This document shows, piece by piece, positions 10,237 to 20,156 of a DNA stretch of 38,934 bases. Source of the stretch: Veronia pacifica (GTDB taxonomy: Bacteria > Pseudomonadota > Gammaproteobacteria > Enterobacterales > Vibrionaceae); contig NZ_LYBM01000047.1 of the NCBI RefSeq assembly GCF_001707825.1, forward strand, positions 1-38,934, given 5' to 3'. Made by a program: the position numbers and the translations under genes. Each line of letters opens with the position of its first letter. The first letter of the stretch is position 1. Below the pieces are notes generated by a model that searched no databases, had not been told where the DNA came from, and worked only from the letters and a program-made list of their open reading frames with translations.

Positions 10237-11697
10237 ATGAGCCAGTTACATTCTCCTTTAAATACCGCTTCTCACTCCTTGCCGCTGACACGTACCGAGG
10301 AAGATCTGCTAGGACAGCGTCAGGTGCCGGCTGATGCTTATTATGGAATCCACACACTGCGTGCCATTGAGAATTTCCGCATCTCAAATACCACTATTTC
10401 TGATGTGCCTGAGTTCGTGCGCGGCATGGTTTTCACTAAAAAAGCGGCAGCAATGGCGAACAAAGAGCTGGGCGCAATTCCTGAAGAGATCGGCACTTAT
10501 ATCGTTAAAGCCTGCGATTTGATCTTGGATACAGGGAAATGTATGGATCAGTTCCCGTCCGATGTCTTTCAAGGTGGCGCAGGCACCTCAGTGAACATGA
10601 ATACAAACGAGGTGATCGCGAACCTTGCTCTTGAGCTGATGGGGAGAAATAAAGGCGACTATGACGTGATCAATCCAAACGATCATGTAAATAAGAGTCA
10701 ATCTACCAACTGTGCTTATCCAACCGGATTTCGGATCGCGGTGTATAACAGTATGCTGACATTGGTTGAATCAATTGCTCATCTTCAGAATGCCTTCGAA
10801 GAAAAAGGGCAATCTTTCAGTGATGTGTTGAAGATGGGTCGAACGCAGTTGCAAGACGCTGTGCCTATGACGGTTGGTCAAGAGTTTCAGGCATTTGGCA
10901 CCCTGCTGAAAGAAGAAATAAAGAACCTGAAATACACGTCGGAATTACTGCTTGAAATCAATCTGGGTGCTACCGCCATCGGTACGGGTCTCAATGCCGT
11001 TGAGGGCTACCAACATCTGGCTGTTCAACGTCTCGCTGAAGTCACTGGACTTGACTGCAAACCTGCAGAAGATCTGATTGAGGCCACATCAGACTGTGGT
11101 GCTTATGTTATGGTTCACAGTGCCCTCAAACGACTTGCTGTTAAACTGTCCAAGATTTGTAACGATCTGCGCATACTCTCTTCAGGTCCACGGGCTGGCC
11201 TTAACGAAATTAACCTACCAGAGATGCAAGCCGGATCTTCCATCATGCCCGCCAAGGTAAACCCGGTGATACCTGAGGTTGTCAATCAGGTGTGCTTTAA
11301 GGTAATAGGCAATGACACCACCATTACTTTTGCAGCCGAGGCCGGACAACTCCAGCTCAACGTCATGGAGCCCGTGATTGGTCAGGCGCTGTTCGAGTCT
11401 ATCGATATTCTTTCCAACGCCTCTATAAACCTCGCTGAAAAATGTATTAGTGGTATCACAGTAAACAAATCGGCATGCGAAGACTACGTCTTCAATTCCA
11501 TCGGCATTGTTACTTATCTCAATCCTTTCATCGGTCATCACGAAGGCGATATTGTTGGTAAGATCTGCGCTGAAACTGGCAGAAGTGTCAGAGAGGTGGT
11601 GATTGAGCGAGGCCTGCTCACCGCTGATCAGCTTGATGAGATCTTCTCTATCGACAACTTGATGAAGCCTCAGTACAAAGCCAAACGATTTAACTGA
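10237..11697 (+). CDS. aspA: Aspartate ammonia-lyase (aspartase)
   Basis: This cytoplasmic enzyme of the fumarase/aspartase superfamily converts L-aspartate reversibly to fumarate and ammonia. The 486-residue protein contains [20 protein letters not shown], the central region of class II lyases, and the superfamily signature [12 protein letters not shown] (about residues 333-344), whose flexible loop bears the catalytic serine. It is about 8 residues longer at the N-terminus than the E. coli enzyme; the ATG chosen has an AGAAGG ribosome binding site and no better internal start is seen. A Dcu-type carrier lies close downstream, so the two can exchange aspartate and fumarate. Confidence 0.96.
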   Translation: MSQLHSPLNTASHSLPLTRTEEDLLGQRQVPADAYYGIHTLRAIENFRISNTTISDVPEFVRGMVFTKKAAAMANKELGAIPEEIGTYIVKACDLILDTGKCMDQFPSDVFQGGAGTSVNMNTNEVIANLALELMGRNKGDYDVINPNDHVNKSQSTNCAYPTGFRIAVYNSMLTLVESIAHLQNAFEEKGQSFSDVLKMGRTQLQDAVPMTVGQEFQAFGTLLKEEIKNLKYTSELLLEINLGATAIGTGLNAVEGYQHLAVQRLAEVTGLDCKPAEDLIEATSDCGAYVMVHSALKRLAVKLSKICNDLRILSSGPRAGLNEINLPEMQAGSSIMPAKVNPVIPEVVNQVCFKVIGNDTTITFAAEAGQLQLNVMEPVIGQALFESIDILSNASINLAEKCISGITVNKSACEDYVFNSIGIVTYLNPFIGHHEGDIVGKICAETGRSVREVVIERGLLTADQLDEIFSIDNLMKPQYKAKRFN

Positions 11698-11755
11698 GCT
11701 TCTCCCAGTAAGCACGGCATAGACTATGGGCTAAAAGCCTAAAGGCTAAAGACTA

Positions 11756-11783
11756 AAAAAGGAGACCGATAGGTCTCCTTTTT
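11756..11783. terminator. Bidirectional terminator between aspA and the lipoprotein gene
   Basis: A 12-bp perfect stem (AAAAAGGAGACC / GGTCTCCTTTTT) with a GATA loop lies between convergent genes. The A-run and T-run give both strands a U-tract. Confidence 0.9.
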
Positions 11784-11804
11784 ATTCGATGGTTCTGAAA
11801 GACA

Positions 11805-12326
11805 CTAATGCTTGAGGAATGTGGACAAGATAAAAAACTGCTCGTCACTCAGCCTGAGTTGATTTGATATAGGCAGAGGCATCTTAACCTGTTGATTAAT
11901 CGTTGTCTGGAGGCTGAAGGCAGTTGCACGCAGAGGCGCCCCATACTGGCTCATAATGAACACACCGGACACTAACACCTTATTTGTTCCCTTAATTTTG
12001 TCCACTCGCACACCTTGGGTGATCCCGTTTTGAACAGATTGTCGGCTGTGCACACCATTGACCACCAAAGTGATATTGTTAACGCTCTCGCCTTCACCAG
12101 TAAAAGTACTGACACCTTGCCCGGGGAGAACGATAACAGTCGGAAAAGCCACTTCCTGAAATGCCTCTTTACTGCCCTCAGTGAAAACTGGCTTAACAGA
12201 ATATCCAGTACCATCCATCGATTTCGTCACTGTCAACGCCACCGTACCCGGATCAATAATTTCGGGCTTTTTAGGTGTCATGCTACACCCTGATAAAAAG
12301 ACCATTAGCCATAAGAGCTTACGCAT
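11805..12326 (-). CDS. Uncharacterised lipoprotein
   Basis: The protein starts MRKLLWLMVFLSGCSMTP and has a lipobox LSGC, so it should be lipidated and exported; no Asp follows the cysteine, so outer-membrane targeting is likely. The mature part, about 160 residues, is rich in beta-prone segments (ITLVVNGVHSRQSVQNGITQ, TNKVLVSGVFIMSQYGAP). I do not recognise the family. The start at 12326 is chosen because AGGA lies 8 bases upstream; an ATG 9 bases earlier (12335) would add MKK but has AGG directly against it. It is convergent with aspA and divergent from the Dcu gene. Confidence 0.75.
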   Translation of the reverse strand: MRKLLWLMVFLSGCSMTPKKPEIIDPGTVALTVTKSMDGTGYSVKPVFTEGSKEAFQEVAFPTVIVLPGQGVSTFTGEGESVNNITLVVNGVHSRQSVQNGITQGVRVDKIKGTNKVLVSGVFIMSQYGAPLRATAFSLQTTINQQVKMPLPISNQLRLSDEQFFILSTFLKH

Positions 12327-12545
12327 TTTTTTCATCCTATGATCTGTCAAAAACGTTATTTCACTGGCCGCAAGTTATCATGTCAATCAATTATTGTACA
12401 TTGTTCATAATTTTATGTATTGAAATCAAACACGCGGGTCAGTGTTCAGACTGGATGCTTTTCATTGCTGAGTGAGTTGCCTTCCCGCCCAAAAAGTCGC
12501 AAAGTGTCGGCCATTTTTCTTTGATCAACATCACAGGAGATCATC

Positions 12546-13853
12546 ATGGTTGCTTTGGAGCTACTTGCTGTCCTGAGCTTCATCCTGCTAGGCGCAAGAA
12601 TGGGGGGGATCGGCATTGGTCTTGCTGGCGGCGCGGGCGTTATTTTTCTTTCTCTGGTCATGGGAGTGCCAGTGAGTCAGGCTCTGATCCCGATTGATGT
12701 TATACTGATCATCATCTCTGTGATCACCGCCATCGCTGCACTGCAGGTCGCTGGAGGACTTGATTGGCTGGTCGACAAAGCCGAGCACTTTCTGCGAAAA
12801 AACCCTAAACACATTACCTTCTACGCACCACTGGTCACCTACTTGATGACCCTGATGGCAGGCACCGGACATACTGCGTTCTCAACACTGCCCGTCATCG
12901 CAGAAGTTGCTAAGGAGCAAGGGATACGGCCTTCAAGACCATTGTCTATTGCTGTTGTGGCTTCGCAAGTCGCCATCACTGCATCGCCACTCTCTGCTGC
13001 ATTAGTGTTCTTCTCTGGTATTTTGGAGCCAGTAGGCGTCGACTACCTTACCTTACTGGCGATCTGTATCCCCTCAACCCTGCTCGCCTGCATGTTGGGC
13101 GCATTCAGCGCAAATTTTATTGGCAGTGAACTGAGTGACGATCCTATCTATCAGGAGAGATTGGCAAAGGGGCAGATCACCAGCAAGGGTCGGAATCGCC
13201 GTGATATACCTGATACAGCTAAAAAAGCGACTGCCATTTTTCTTGCTGCCATTTTTATTGTTGTTGCCTACGCTGCCGCGATTTCGCATTCTCTCAATCT
13301 GATTGAACAACCAGTACTGGGACGAAATGAGGCGATAATGACTTTCATGCTCGCGGCGGCTGGCGCAATTGTCCTGACCTGCAAACTGGATACTGCTCAA
13401 CTGCCTGCTGCCTCCACCTTCCGCTCGGGCATGACTGCCTGTGTATGTGTTCTGGGTGTTGCCTGGCTCGGAGCCACTTTCATCAATGCTCATGTGAATG
13501 ACATTACTGAGCTCGCTGGTTCCACATTGCAAGAGTCACCCTGGATGTTGGCGCTGGTCCTGTTTTTTGCATCTATGCTGCTTTACTCTCAGGGGGCCAC
13601 GACCACTGCTCTTATGCCTGCGGCTCTCGCTGTTGGCGTTTCACCTCTAACCGCCATTGCGTCGTTTTCCGCCGTCAGTGCTTTGTTTGTCTTACCTACC
13701 TATCCGACACTACTTGCTGCGGTTGAGATGGATGACACAGGCTCAACCCGTATCGGTAAGCTGGTATTCAATCATCCCTTCTTTGTTCCGGGCATGGTGA
13801 CAATTATCAGCTCAGTCTGTCTTGGCTTTACCATCGGCAGTCTGATTCTGTAA
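12546..13853 (+). CDS. Anaerobic C4-dicarboxylate transporter, DcuA/DcuB family
   Basis: This 435-residue inner-membrane protein has 10 or more predicted membrane segments. It matches Dcu carriers, which exchange or take up aspartate, fumarate, malate and succinate. Family stretches include the N-terminal GARMGGIGIGLAGGAGV, ALQVAGGLDWLVDKAEHFLRKNPK, MAGTGHTAFSTLPVIAEVAKEQGIRP and the ITASPLSAALVFF motif. The pattern is closer to DcuA than DcuB, but I do not insist on the symbol. A strong ribosome binding site (CAGGAGA) precedes the ATG. Position near aspA supports a role in aspartate/fumarate exchange. Confidence 0.9.
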   Translation: MVALELLAVLSFILLGARMGGIGIGLAGGAGVIFLSLVMGVPVSQALIPIDVILIIISVITAIAALQVAGGLDWLVDKAEHFLRKNPKHITFYAPLVTYLMTLMAGTGHTAFSTLPVIAEVAKEQGIRPSRPLSIAVVASQVAITASPLSAALVFFSGILEPVGVDYLTLLAICIPSTLLACMLGAFSANFIGSELSDDPIYQERLAKGQITSKGRNRRDIPDTAKKATAIFLAAIFIVVAYAAAISHSLNLIEQPVLGRNEAIMTFMLAAAGAIVLTCKLDTAQLPAASTFRSGMTACVCVLGVAWLGATFINAHVNDITELAGSTLQESPWMLALVLFFASMLLYSQGATTTALMPAALAVGVSPLTAIASFSAVSALFVLPTYPTLLAAVEMDDTGSTRIGKLVFNHPFFVPGMVTIISSVCLGFTIGSLIL

Positions 13854-13872
13854 CCGAAGTTTGTCAGACACA

Positions 13873-13904
13873 TCACCAAGAGGAGAAAGCCCTTCTCTTG
13901 GTGA
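13873..13904 (+). terminator. Probable terminator of the Dcu transporter gene
   Basis: TCACCAAGAG and CTCTTGGTGA form a 10-bp perfect stem with a 12-base loop, 20 bp after the stop codon. The T-run (TTTT) comes only 7 bases after the stem, so efficiency is uncertain. The same hairpin can act on the convergent small gene next door. Confidence 0.6.
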
Positions 13905-13934
13905 ATGCTGTTTTACCATTTTGAATACCATTCA

Positions 13935-14087
13935 TCACACAATGGTACTCATCGTCCAGCCAATCAGAAAACCAACCACGAGCGGTATGAATTTACCTGG
14001 CCTTCTTTTTTTTACCGGATAGTAAGGCTGTAGTTTTTGTTTTTCTTGATAGCCGTGCATATGATGTTCCATCAGATATACGTTCAT
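13935..14087 (-). CDS. Small single-pass membrane protein (50 residues), unknown
   Basis: A 50-residue ORF on the minus strand starts MNVYLMEHHMHGYQEKQKLQ, continues with a strongly basic stretch (KKRRPGK, residues 26-32) and ends in one hydrophobic segment (FIPLVVGFLIGWTMSTIV). A good ribosome binding site, GAGGAG, lies 7 bases upstream. Charge distribution predicts a cytoplasmic N-terminus and a C-terminal membrane anchor. I do not recognise the family. Organised start signals, a clean basic-to-hydrophobic layout and a hairpin just beyond its 3' end argue for a real gene in an otherwise empty 532-bp gap. The rest of that gap (14088-14385) shows only a small palindrome, GGTCATTGACC at 14271-14281. 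Confidence 0.6.
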   Translation of the reverse strand: MNVYLMEHHMHGYQEKQKLQPYYPVKKRRPGKFIPLVVGFLIGWTMSTIV

Positions 14088-14385
14088 TGTCTCACTCCTC
14101 TTCCCTATCGATGGAAATAACTGTAAAACCTGAAGTTAACTTAAGATCAAGCGTATTTTTCACCTCTCTAAGGTGTATTGGGAACACGGCCAAAGTCTAT
14201 CGGTAGCAACACATCAAGAACCTGCATACCAACCTACATACTGGTGTGATTAAAGCGTGCTATTTTCACAGGTCATTGACCGAACGTAATTTCCCGACAA
14301 TATCGATGAAACATTATTCAGTAGCGTCCGGTCAGAGTGATATAGTGGAATGTAACTTTTAACCCTTGGGTAACCGTCGATAAAA

Positions 14386-16251
14386 ATGCTTGCAAAACTA
14401 TGTCGTTCGATGGCGATGATTGCCATCCTTTGTCTTAACATACAGCCAGTAAAGGCTGAGTTCAGTTTGTTCGGACAACCCGCAGCCCCCTCTGCGGAGG
14501 TCCCTTTTATACCTGTTGATCAGGCTTTTCCTTTTAACTTCACCCAGATGGGAGATAAGCTCTACCTCGACTGGCAAGTCGCGCCGGGCTACTACCTGTA
14601 TAAAGATAAAATTAAGGTTATCAATAATGCTGAGGTAAACCTTGGTCGTATTGAAATGCCAGCGGGGATCCCCCATAAAGACGAGTTCTTTGGCGAAGTG
14701 AGCGTTTACAAAGAGCCAGTGACGGTTTCGGTTGCTCTGATGAGTGTTGCTGAAAATGCCTCAGTCACCGTGTCCTATCAGGGATGCGCAGAGGCTGGAT
14801 TCTGTTATCCGCCAGAGACATTACAGGTTCCTTTGACAGCAGTCATAGCCAAAGCAGGTAACACCCCACCTTCGTCCGACTCAGGTATGTCAGTAAGTAC
14901 TGACAAGGCAGATAAGTCAGACTTAACAGACGGTTCAAACACATCCACTCGTTCTCAATCAGAAACAGCGACCGGTATCGAGCAAACTGATCAAGCACCA
15001 AGAGTAAGTAGCCTCGCCGATAACTGGTGGCAACCTCTGCTCTTCCTCGGTTTAGGGATAGGATTGGCGTTCACCCCTTGCGTGCTGCCCATGTACCCTA
15101 TTCTGACGGGTATTGTGTTGGGTGGCGGGCGCAAAAGTCATGCTGCAACTTTCCGACTCTCTATGCTTTATGTTCAGGGAATGGCACTGACCTATACGCT
15201 GCTGGGATTAGTGGTGGCGTCAGCTGGCTTGCAGTTTCAGGCTGCCCTTCAACACCCCTATGTGCTGACGGGGATCAGTGTGTTATTCATTGTGCTGGCA
15301 ATGTCGATGTTTGGTTTGTTTACCTTGCAATTGCCAGCCTCGGCGCAAACATGGCTCAGTCAGCTAAGCAACCAGCAAAAAGGCGGAACCAGTGCTGGCG
15401 TATTTACGATGGGCGCAATATCTGGTCTGGTTTGCTCACCTTGTACTACGGCTCCCCTTTCTGGAGCATTAATTTACGTTGCACAAAGTGGGGACTTACT
15501 CACTGGCGCGGTCACCCTTTACGCACTGGCTATTGGTATGGGGCTACCTCTCATTGCCGCCGCTATGTTTGGTAACAAACTCCTACCCAAAGCCGGAAAT
15601 TGGATGGAGGGGATCAAAGCCTTCTTTGGCTTTATCCTGCTCGCAGTGCCAATCTTTCTTGCTGAACGCCTTATCCCTGAACTCTGGAGTTCAGTTTTGT
15701 GGTCTGTCTGGCTGCTCGCCGCGCTTGGCTGGCTCTATCACATCAGCAGGCAAATGAAGCCAGGCCGTGTTGCCAGTGTTATGGGTATTGCGGCGATCGT
15801 CGGGCTCAGCCTCAGTGCGATGAATCTCTATCAGTCTGTGGTTACGCCCGGTCATAGTCTGATCGGCGAAAAAGTTGACGTCTCATTTATTAAGGTAGAT
15901 TCCCAGGAAGCCTTGGATCAGGAGCTGGCAAAAGCCAAAGCGGCAGGTAAGCCTGTCATGTTGGACTTTTACGCTGACTGGTGTGTCGCCTGTAAAGAGT
16001 TTGAAAAGTACACTTTCCACGATCCTGACGTGGCTCGGGAGCTTCAGAAATTCGTGTTGCTTCAGGCAGATGTCACCGCCAATCGGCTGCAGGATATCCA
16101 ATTACTGACCAAGATGGATGTGCTTGGCCTGCCAACATTAGAATTTTGGGATGCTCAGGGCAATCGCCTGACTCCTGCCCGATTAACAGGCTTTGTTGAA
16201 GCAAAACCATTTCTCGATCATATCCGTCAATACCAATTGACCACACGATGA
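14386..16251 (+). CDS. dsbD: Thiol:disulfide interchange protein DsbD
   Basis: This 621-residue inner-membrane protein carries electrons from cytoplasmic thioredoxin to periplasmic DsbC, DsbG and CcmG. A signal peptide ends at about VKA (residue 24). The N-terminal alpha domain has the cysteine pair Cys134/Cys140 in [14 protein letters not shown]. The eight-helix beta domain has Cys232 in FTPCVLP and Cys353 in [13 protein letters not shown], with an extra Cys350. The C-terminal thioredoxin-like gamma domain has CVAC (Cys533/Cys536) in DWCVACKEF. All catalytic cysteines are intact. A low-complexity Ser/Thr-rich linker joins the alpha and beta domains. A strong terminator follows, so it is probably a single-gene transcript. 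Confidence 0.97.
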   Translation: MLAKLCRSMAMIAILCLNIQPVKAEFSLFGQPAAPSAEVPFIPVDQAFPFNFTQMGDKLYLDWQVAPGYYLYKDKIKVINNAEVNLGRIEMPAGIPHKDEFFGEVSVYKEPVTVSVALMSVAENASVTVSYQGCAEAGFCYPPETLQVPLTAVIAKAGNTPPSSDSGMSVSTDKADKSDLTDGSNTSTRSQSETATGIEQTDQAPRVSSLADNWWQPLLFLGLGIGLAFTPCVLPMYPILTGIVLGGGRKSHAATFRLSMLYVQGMALTYTLLGLVVASAGLQFQAALQHPYVLTGISVLFIVLAMSMFGLFTLQLPASAQTWLSQLSNQQKGGTSAGVFTMGAISGLVCSPCTTAPLSGALIYVAQSGDLLTGAVTLYALAIGMGLPLIAAAMFGNKLLPKAGNWMEGIKAFFGFILLAVPIFLAERLIPELWSSVLWSVWLLAALGWLYHISRQMKPGRVASVMGIAAIVGLSLSAMNLYQSVVTPGHSLIGEKVDVSFIKVDSQEALDQELAKAKAAGKPVMLDFYADWCVACKEFEKYTFHDPDVARELQKFVLLQADVTANRLQDIQLLTKMDVLGLPTLEFWDAQGNRLTPARLTGFVEAKPFLDHIRQYQLTTR

Positions 16252-16255
16252 ATGC

Positions 16256-16283
16256 AAAGGCCCGGTTGCAACACCGGGCCTTT
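16256..16283 (+). terminator. Terminator of dsbD
   Basis: An 11-bp perfect stem (AAAGGCCCGGT / ACCGGGCCTTT) with a 6-base loop starts 5 bp after the dsbD stop and is followed by GTTTATC. Confidence 0.88.
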
Positions 16284-16386
16284 GTTTATCTGCCCCCCGA
16301 TCCATCTCTTACTTCCTCATGCAAAAAATTGATCCTCTCCCATACCAGTGCTAGCGTAACAATAAAAAGGACAGTAATACTCTGAC

Positions 16387-17019
16387 ATGGACGCCCAATA
16401 CACGATAGTCATTGCCGATGACCACCCATTATTCAGAAATGCACTTTTTCAATCTGTGCATATGGCTATCAGTGGTGCCATTCTTCACGAGGCTGACAGT
16501 CTTGCAAGCCTGATCGCTTTGTTGGATAAAGACCCCGATATTGACTTGCTTCTGCTCGACCTGAAAATGCCCGGAGCAGACGGTATGCTCGGCCTTATTC
16601 AGCTCCGCAATCAATACCCTGACCTTCCCATTGTGGTGATTTCTGCGAGTGAGGAGCCCAGTGTCATTCGCCAGGTCAAATCTCACGGTGCGTTTGGATT
16701 TATTCCAAAATCCAGTGATATGCGAGAGCTAATGCACTCTCTCAATAAAGTGCTGGGAGGTGACCCCTGTTTCCCTGACGGCGTCGACGATTTTGAGGAA
16801 ACAGATAGCCTTCATGACAAGATAGCGTCGCTGACTCCCCAGCAATATAAAGTGCTGCATATGCTGGCTGAGGGCTTGCTAAATAAGCAAATCGCGTTTG
16901 AACTGGATGTCTCAGAAGCCACCATAAAAGCGCACATGACGGCCATTTTTCGAAAACTGGGTGTCAAAAACCGTACTCAGGCCGTTATTCTGCTACAACA
17001 AATTGACCTCAATACCTGA
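16387..17019 (+). CDS. crbR: LuxR/NarL-type response regulator, probable CrbR
   Basis: This 210-residue response regulator has an N-terminal receiver domain and a C-terminal LuxR helix-turn-helix. The acidic pocket is Asp11/Asp12, the phosphorylation site is Asp58 (LLLLDLKMPG) and the conserved lysine is Lys108 (FIPKSSD). The C-terminal SLTPQQYKVLHMLAEGLLNKQIAFELDVSE is the typical NarL DNA-binding motif. In vibrios the CrbS/CrbR pair switches on acs and acetate use; here crbR is next to the acetate-type symporter, and crbS and acs lie within 9 kb, so the assignment is by family plus context. The start 9 residues before ADDH is normal for the family, although the best AAGGA is 15 bases away. 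Confidence 0.85.
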   Translation: MDAQYTIVIADDHPLFRNALFQSVHMAISGAILHEADSLASLIALLDKDPDIDLLLLDLKMPGADGMLGLIQLRNQYPDLPIVVISASEEPSVIRQVKSHGAFGFIPKSSDMRELMHSLNKVLGGDPCFPDGVDDFEETDSLHDKIASLTPQQYKVLHMLAEGLLNKQIAFELDVSEATIKAHMTAIFRKLGVKNRTQAVILLQQIDLNT

Positions 17020-17265
17020 CTATTCTCGTTAGCCAAACACCACTATTCCTTTCCTGCATCGTGCAGAATTCGTTAATTCGTTCTCTTTGTCATTAGACCT
17101 TCGGCTAACGTTAACACTAATTTAACATTAGAAATATCTACTAATATCCTTTTATGTCAATGTATTAAGTCACAATCGCCATAGACTAAAGTTGCAATGT
17201 CGTTACCTTGCTCAACTGATAAGGTCAGTGTGTCAAAGTCTGATAATGAGACAAGGAGAAGTAAC

Positions 17266-17535
17266 ATGGCATTTGAAAGCAAAGAAGATTCAAAAGCCTA
17301 CTGGGAAAGAAACGTCAGGCTGATGGGCGTCTTACTAGCCATATGGTTCGTCGTTTCTTTCGGCTGTGGAATCCTGTTTGTCGACGTTCTGAATAATATT
17401 CAGATTGGTGGCTACAAACTGGGTTTCTGGTTTGCCCAGCAGGGATCAATTTACGTCTTCCTCGCCATCATTTTTGTTTATGCCCGTGAAATGCGGAAGC
17501 TGGACAAAGAATTTGGCGTAGATGACGATGAATAA
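17266..17535 (+). CDS. DUF4212 small subunit of a sodium/solute symporter
   Basis: This 89-residue membrane protein has two predicted helices and the family signature: AYWERNVRLM, IWFVVSFGCGILF, GGYKLGFWFAQQGSIYVF and the ending MRKLDKEFGV. It is the small-subunit family that always sits next to the VC_2705-type large symporter subunit, as here, 21 bp upstream. The reading frame is open 69 bp further upstream, but this ATG has a textbook AAGGAGA ribosome binding site and matches the family start. The 246-bp gap before it should hold the operon promoter, including short words shared with the acs promoter region. Confidence 0.93.
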   Translation: MAFESKEDSKAYWERNVRLMGVLLAIWFVVSFGCGILFVDVLNNIQIGGYKLGFWFAQQGSIYVFLAIIFVYAREMRKLDKEFGVDDDE

Positions 17536-17556
17536 TCACAGCAAGGTGGATTAAAG

Positions 17557-19283
17557 ATGGATCTGAAAACAATTACCTACCTTGTAGTCGGTGCAACCTT
17601 CGCACTCTATATAGGTATCGCGATATGGGCCCGGGCTGGCACAACCAAAGAGTTTTATGTCGCTGGCGGCGGTGTTAACCCTATTGCCAACGGTATGGCG
17701 ACAGCTGCAGACTGGATGTCCGCTGCATCGTTCATATCAATGGCGGGACTGATAGCCTTTATGGGCTACGGTGGCTCGGTATTTCTCATGGGATGGACCG
17801 GTGGATATGTGCTGCTTGCGCTCCTTTTAGCACCCTATCTTCGCAAATTTGGCAAATTCACCGTTCCAGAGTTTGTGGGAGAACGCTTTTACTCCAACAC
17901 AGCACGGGTTGTTGCCGTTGCCTGCTTAATCATCGCCTCAGTGACCTATGTTATCGGTCAGATGAAAGGCGTAGGGGTAGCATTTGGCCGTTTCCTTGAG
18001 GTCGACTACGCCACTGGCTTGTATATCGGCATGGGGATTGTGTTTATCTATGCGGTATTGGGCGGTATGAAAGGGATCACCTATACCCAGATAGCACAGT
18101 ACTGTGTGCTTATTCTCGCTTATACCATCCCGGCAGTGTTTATTTCTCTGCAATTGACAGGAAACCCATTTCCACAACTTGGGCTTGGCAGCACCATGGT
18201 CGGCACCGATCAGTACTTGCTGGATAGGCTTGACCAAGTGGTGACAGAAATTGGATTTACTGAGTACACCACGGCAGTGCGTGGCGATACCCTTAATATG
18301 TTTGTCTACACCATGTCGCTCATGATAGGTACGGCTGGCCTGCCACACGTTATCATCCGTTTCTTCACCGTACCAAAAGTGCGTGACGCCAGAACGTCAG
18401 CTGGCTGGGCATTATTTTTTATCGCCATTCTTTACACAACGGCACCTGCCGTCGCGGCGATGGCACGTCTTAACCTCATGGACACAGTGAACCCTGCTCA
18501 AGGGCAACATATGGCCTATGATGAACGTCCTGACTGGTTTAAAAACTGGGAAAAAACAGGGCTTCTTGGTTTCAACGACAAAAATGGTGATGGGCGCGTT
18601 CAGTACACACCAAGTAAAGAGACTAATGAGCTGAAAGTTGACCGTGACATCATGGTATTGGCAAATCCTGAAATTGCCAGCCTGCCGAACTGGGTGATAG
18701 CACTTGTGGCAGCCGGTGGTCTTGCTGCTGCTCTGTCGACAGCGGCTGGTCTGCTACTTGCCATCTCGTCGCAGTCTCACATGACCTGATCAAAGGTGTG
18801 ATCAATCCTTCCATATCAGAGAAAGGTGAGCTGATGGCAAGCCGACTATCTATGGTGGTCGCCATCGGCGTTGCCGGCTATCTTGGCCTCAACCCGCCGG
18901 GTTTTGCGGCCGGAACCGTGGCATTGGCCTTCGGGCTGGCTGCCTCCTCTATTTTCCCAGCGTTGATGATGGGTATCTTCAGCAAGGGAATTAACAAGGA
19001 GGGCGCAATAGCCGGGATGATTGCCGGTATCAGTATCACACTGTTCTATGTGTTCCAGCATAAAGGCATCCTTTTTGTTGCTGACTGGAAGTATCTGGAA
19101 AGCTGGGGCAGCAACTGGTTCCTTGGTATTGAACCTAATGCCTTTGGCGCTATCGGTGCACTGTTTAACTTTGCTGTCGCCTTCGCCGTATCCAGTATGA
19201 CAGCTGAAACACCACAGGAAGTGAAAGATTTGGTTGAACATGTCCGTGTGCCTGCAGGCGCAAACGAGGCATCGTCTCACTAA
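17557..19283 (+). pseudogene. Sodium:solute symporter large subunit (VC_2705/ActP-like, acetate-type), frameshifted
   Basis: The two halves together give about 575 residues with 13-14 predicted membrane segments, the normal length for the VC_2705 subfamily of the SSS family, relatives of the acetate permease ActP. The first part starts MDLKTITYLVVGATFALYIG and runs in one frame to LLLAISS, then reads QSHMT and stops at 18787-18789. The continuation AVSHDLIKGVINP and the rest of the protein follow without loss in another frame from 18771 to 19283. One missing base near 18769-18771 explains everything. An EF-hand-like loop (NDKNGDGRVQ) sits in the region before the break, as in relatives. It is either a true recent mutation or a sequencing error; no other damage is visible. 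Confidence 0.85.
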
Positions 19284-19315
19284 CATCTGGTCTTGAACCG
19301 ACTCACGTTACGACG

Positions 19316-19341
19316 AAAAAGCCCCTCCGGGGGCTTTTTTT
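19316..19341 (+). terminator. Terminator of the symporter operon
   Basis: AAAAAGCCCC and GGGGCTTTTTTT form a strong stem with a 4-base loop and a run of seven T, about 30 bp after the symporter stop. Confidence 0.92.
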
Positions 19342-19397
19342 ATCAATCACCTGAGTTAGGCTTTAATCATTGCAACGGACAGCCCTGAGTCATTTCT

Positions 19398-19886
19398 ATG
19401 TTTACAAACAAACACGTCGTACTGGCGCTAATCATCGCCCCTATCCTCGCACTTATTGCCTATTTTGCTATTGATTTGACCCTCAGTGAGAAACCTCAGG
19501 TCGCAGAAGAGGGCAAAACATACCGGCTGGCTGCTCGCTCAAACTGCCGTTATACCAGCGGTGTCTGTGCCCTTGAAAATGGTGACTTTAAACTCAAGCT
19601 ACGTTCTGAGCTGTTATCTGAAACGGCATTGGTAATAAAAATGACATCAGCTCATGCTCTTGAGGGGGCAAAAATATCACTTGGTGAGGCTGAGGATGCA
19701 ACCCCCATTAATATGGAAATGAATGATAAGTCAGGACTTGAGTGGATTGTTGATTTGCCCGCACCCAAAACCCCGGAAACCGTATTGAGGCTGGTCGTGA
19801 AGGCAAAGGGAACGTTATATTACGGCGAGTCTCCAACGACTTTTGTTGAATACAAAACATTTTTTACCGAACAGCAGAATCAGTAA
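19398..19886 (+). CDS. Uncharacterised membrane-anchored periplasmic protein
   Basis: This 162-residue protein has one N-terminal membrane segment (VVLALIIAPILALIAYFAI) and a periplasmic part of about 130 residues that looks beta-rich. Two cysteines in SNCRYTSGVCALENGDF could form a disulfide. The tail (RLVVKAKGTLYYGESPT) is reminiscent of Ig-like accessory proteins such as FixH, but this is only a resemblance. It lies between the acetate symporter and crbS and is convergent with the crbS operon. The function is not known to me. Confidence 0.7.
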   Translation: MFTNKHVVLALIIAPILALIAYFAIDLTLSEKPQVAEEGKTYRLAARSNCRYTSGVCALENGDFKLKLRSELLSETALVIKMTSAHALEGAKISLGEAEDATPINMEMNDKSGLEWIVDLPAPKTPETVLRLVVKAKGTLYYGESPTTFVEYKTFFTEQQNQ

Positions 19887-19888
19887 CT

Positions 19889-19926
19889 AAGGGCCCAAGC
19901 GACACCTTGCGATGACGGCGGCCCTT
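19889..19926. terminator. Weak hairpin between convergent genes
   Basis: AAGGGCC and GGCCCTT form a perfect 7-bp outer stem, with an inner CAAG/CTTG pairing. There is no U-tract, so terminator function is uncertain. Confidence 0.35.
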
Positions 19927-19940
19927 GCTGAGCATCAAAA

Positions 19941-20156
19941 CTAAGTGGTCAGGTGTTCCCTGACCGCCAATTTGATCACCTCTATATGGTGCTCAAATTC
20001 CTGCTCAGTCATCCAGAAACTGACATCAGACCATCCATCGGTCCCCATTTGGTCGAGTTCGGTCAGTTCCATCTCGTTCTCGATAGGGTCCCAGTGGCCT
20101 GCGACTCTCATTACACCGTATTCAGAATCAAGGCGCGGAATAACAAACGGCTCCAT
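19941..20156 (-). CDS. Small acidic protein translationally coupled to crbS (71 residues)
   Basis: The ATG directly follows the crbS stop codon (TGAATG arrangement), and the ribosome binding site GAGGAG lies inside the last codons of crbS, so translation should be coupled. The product, MEPFVIPRLDSEYGVMRVAG onward, is acidic and rich in Trp, Glu and Met, without a membrane segment. No known domain is recognised. Coupling suggests it is made in step with the sensor kinase and may act on it (inference). Confidence 0.7.
   Translation of the reverse strand: MEPFVIPRLDSEYGVMRVAGHWDPIENEMELTELDQMGTDGWSDVSFWMTEQEFEHHIEVIKLAVREHLTT

Noticed and set aside
9899-10387. 162-residue minus-strand ORF upstream of aspA
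   Set aside because: It overlaps the certain aspA start, has low-quality composition and no ribosome binding site.
12521-12534. FNR-like site TTGATCAACATCAC before the Dcu transporter
   Set aside because: It fits the FNR consensus at 9 of 10 positions but sits just before the ribosome binding site, too far downstream to activate a promoter for this gene.
17158-17175. CRP-like half sites (TGTAT, TCACA) upstream of the symporter operon
   Set aside because: The spacer is 4 bp instead of 6 and one half is poor.
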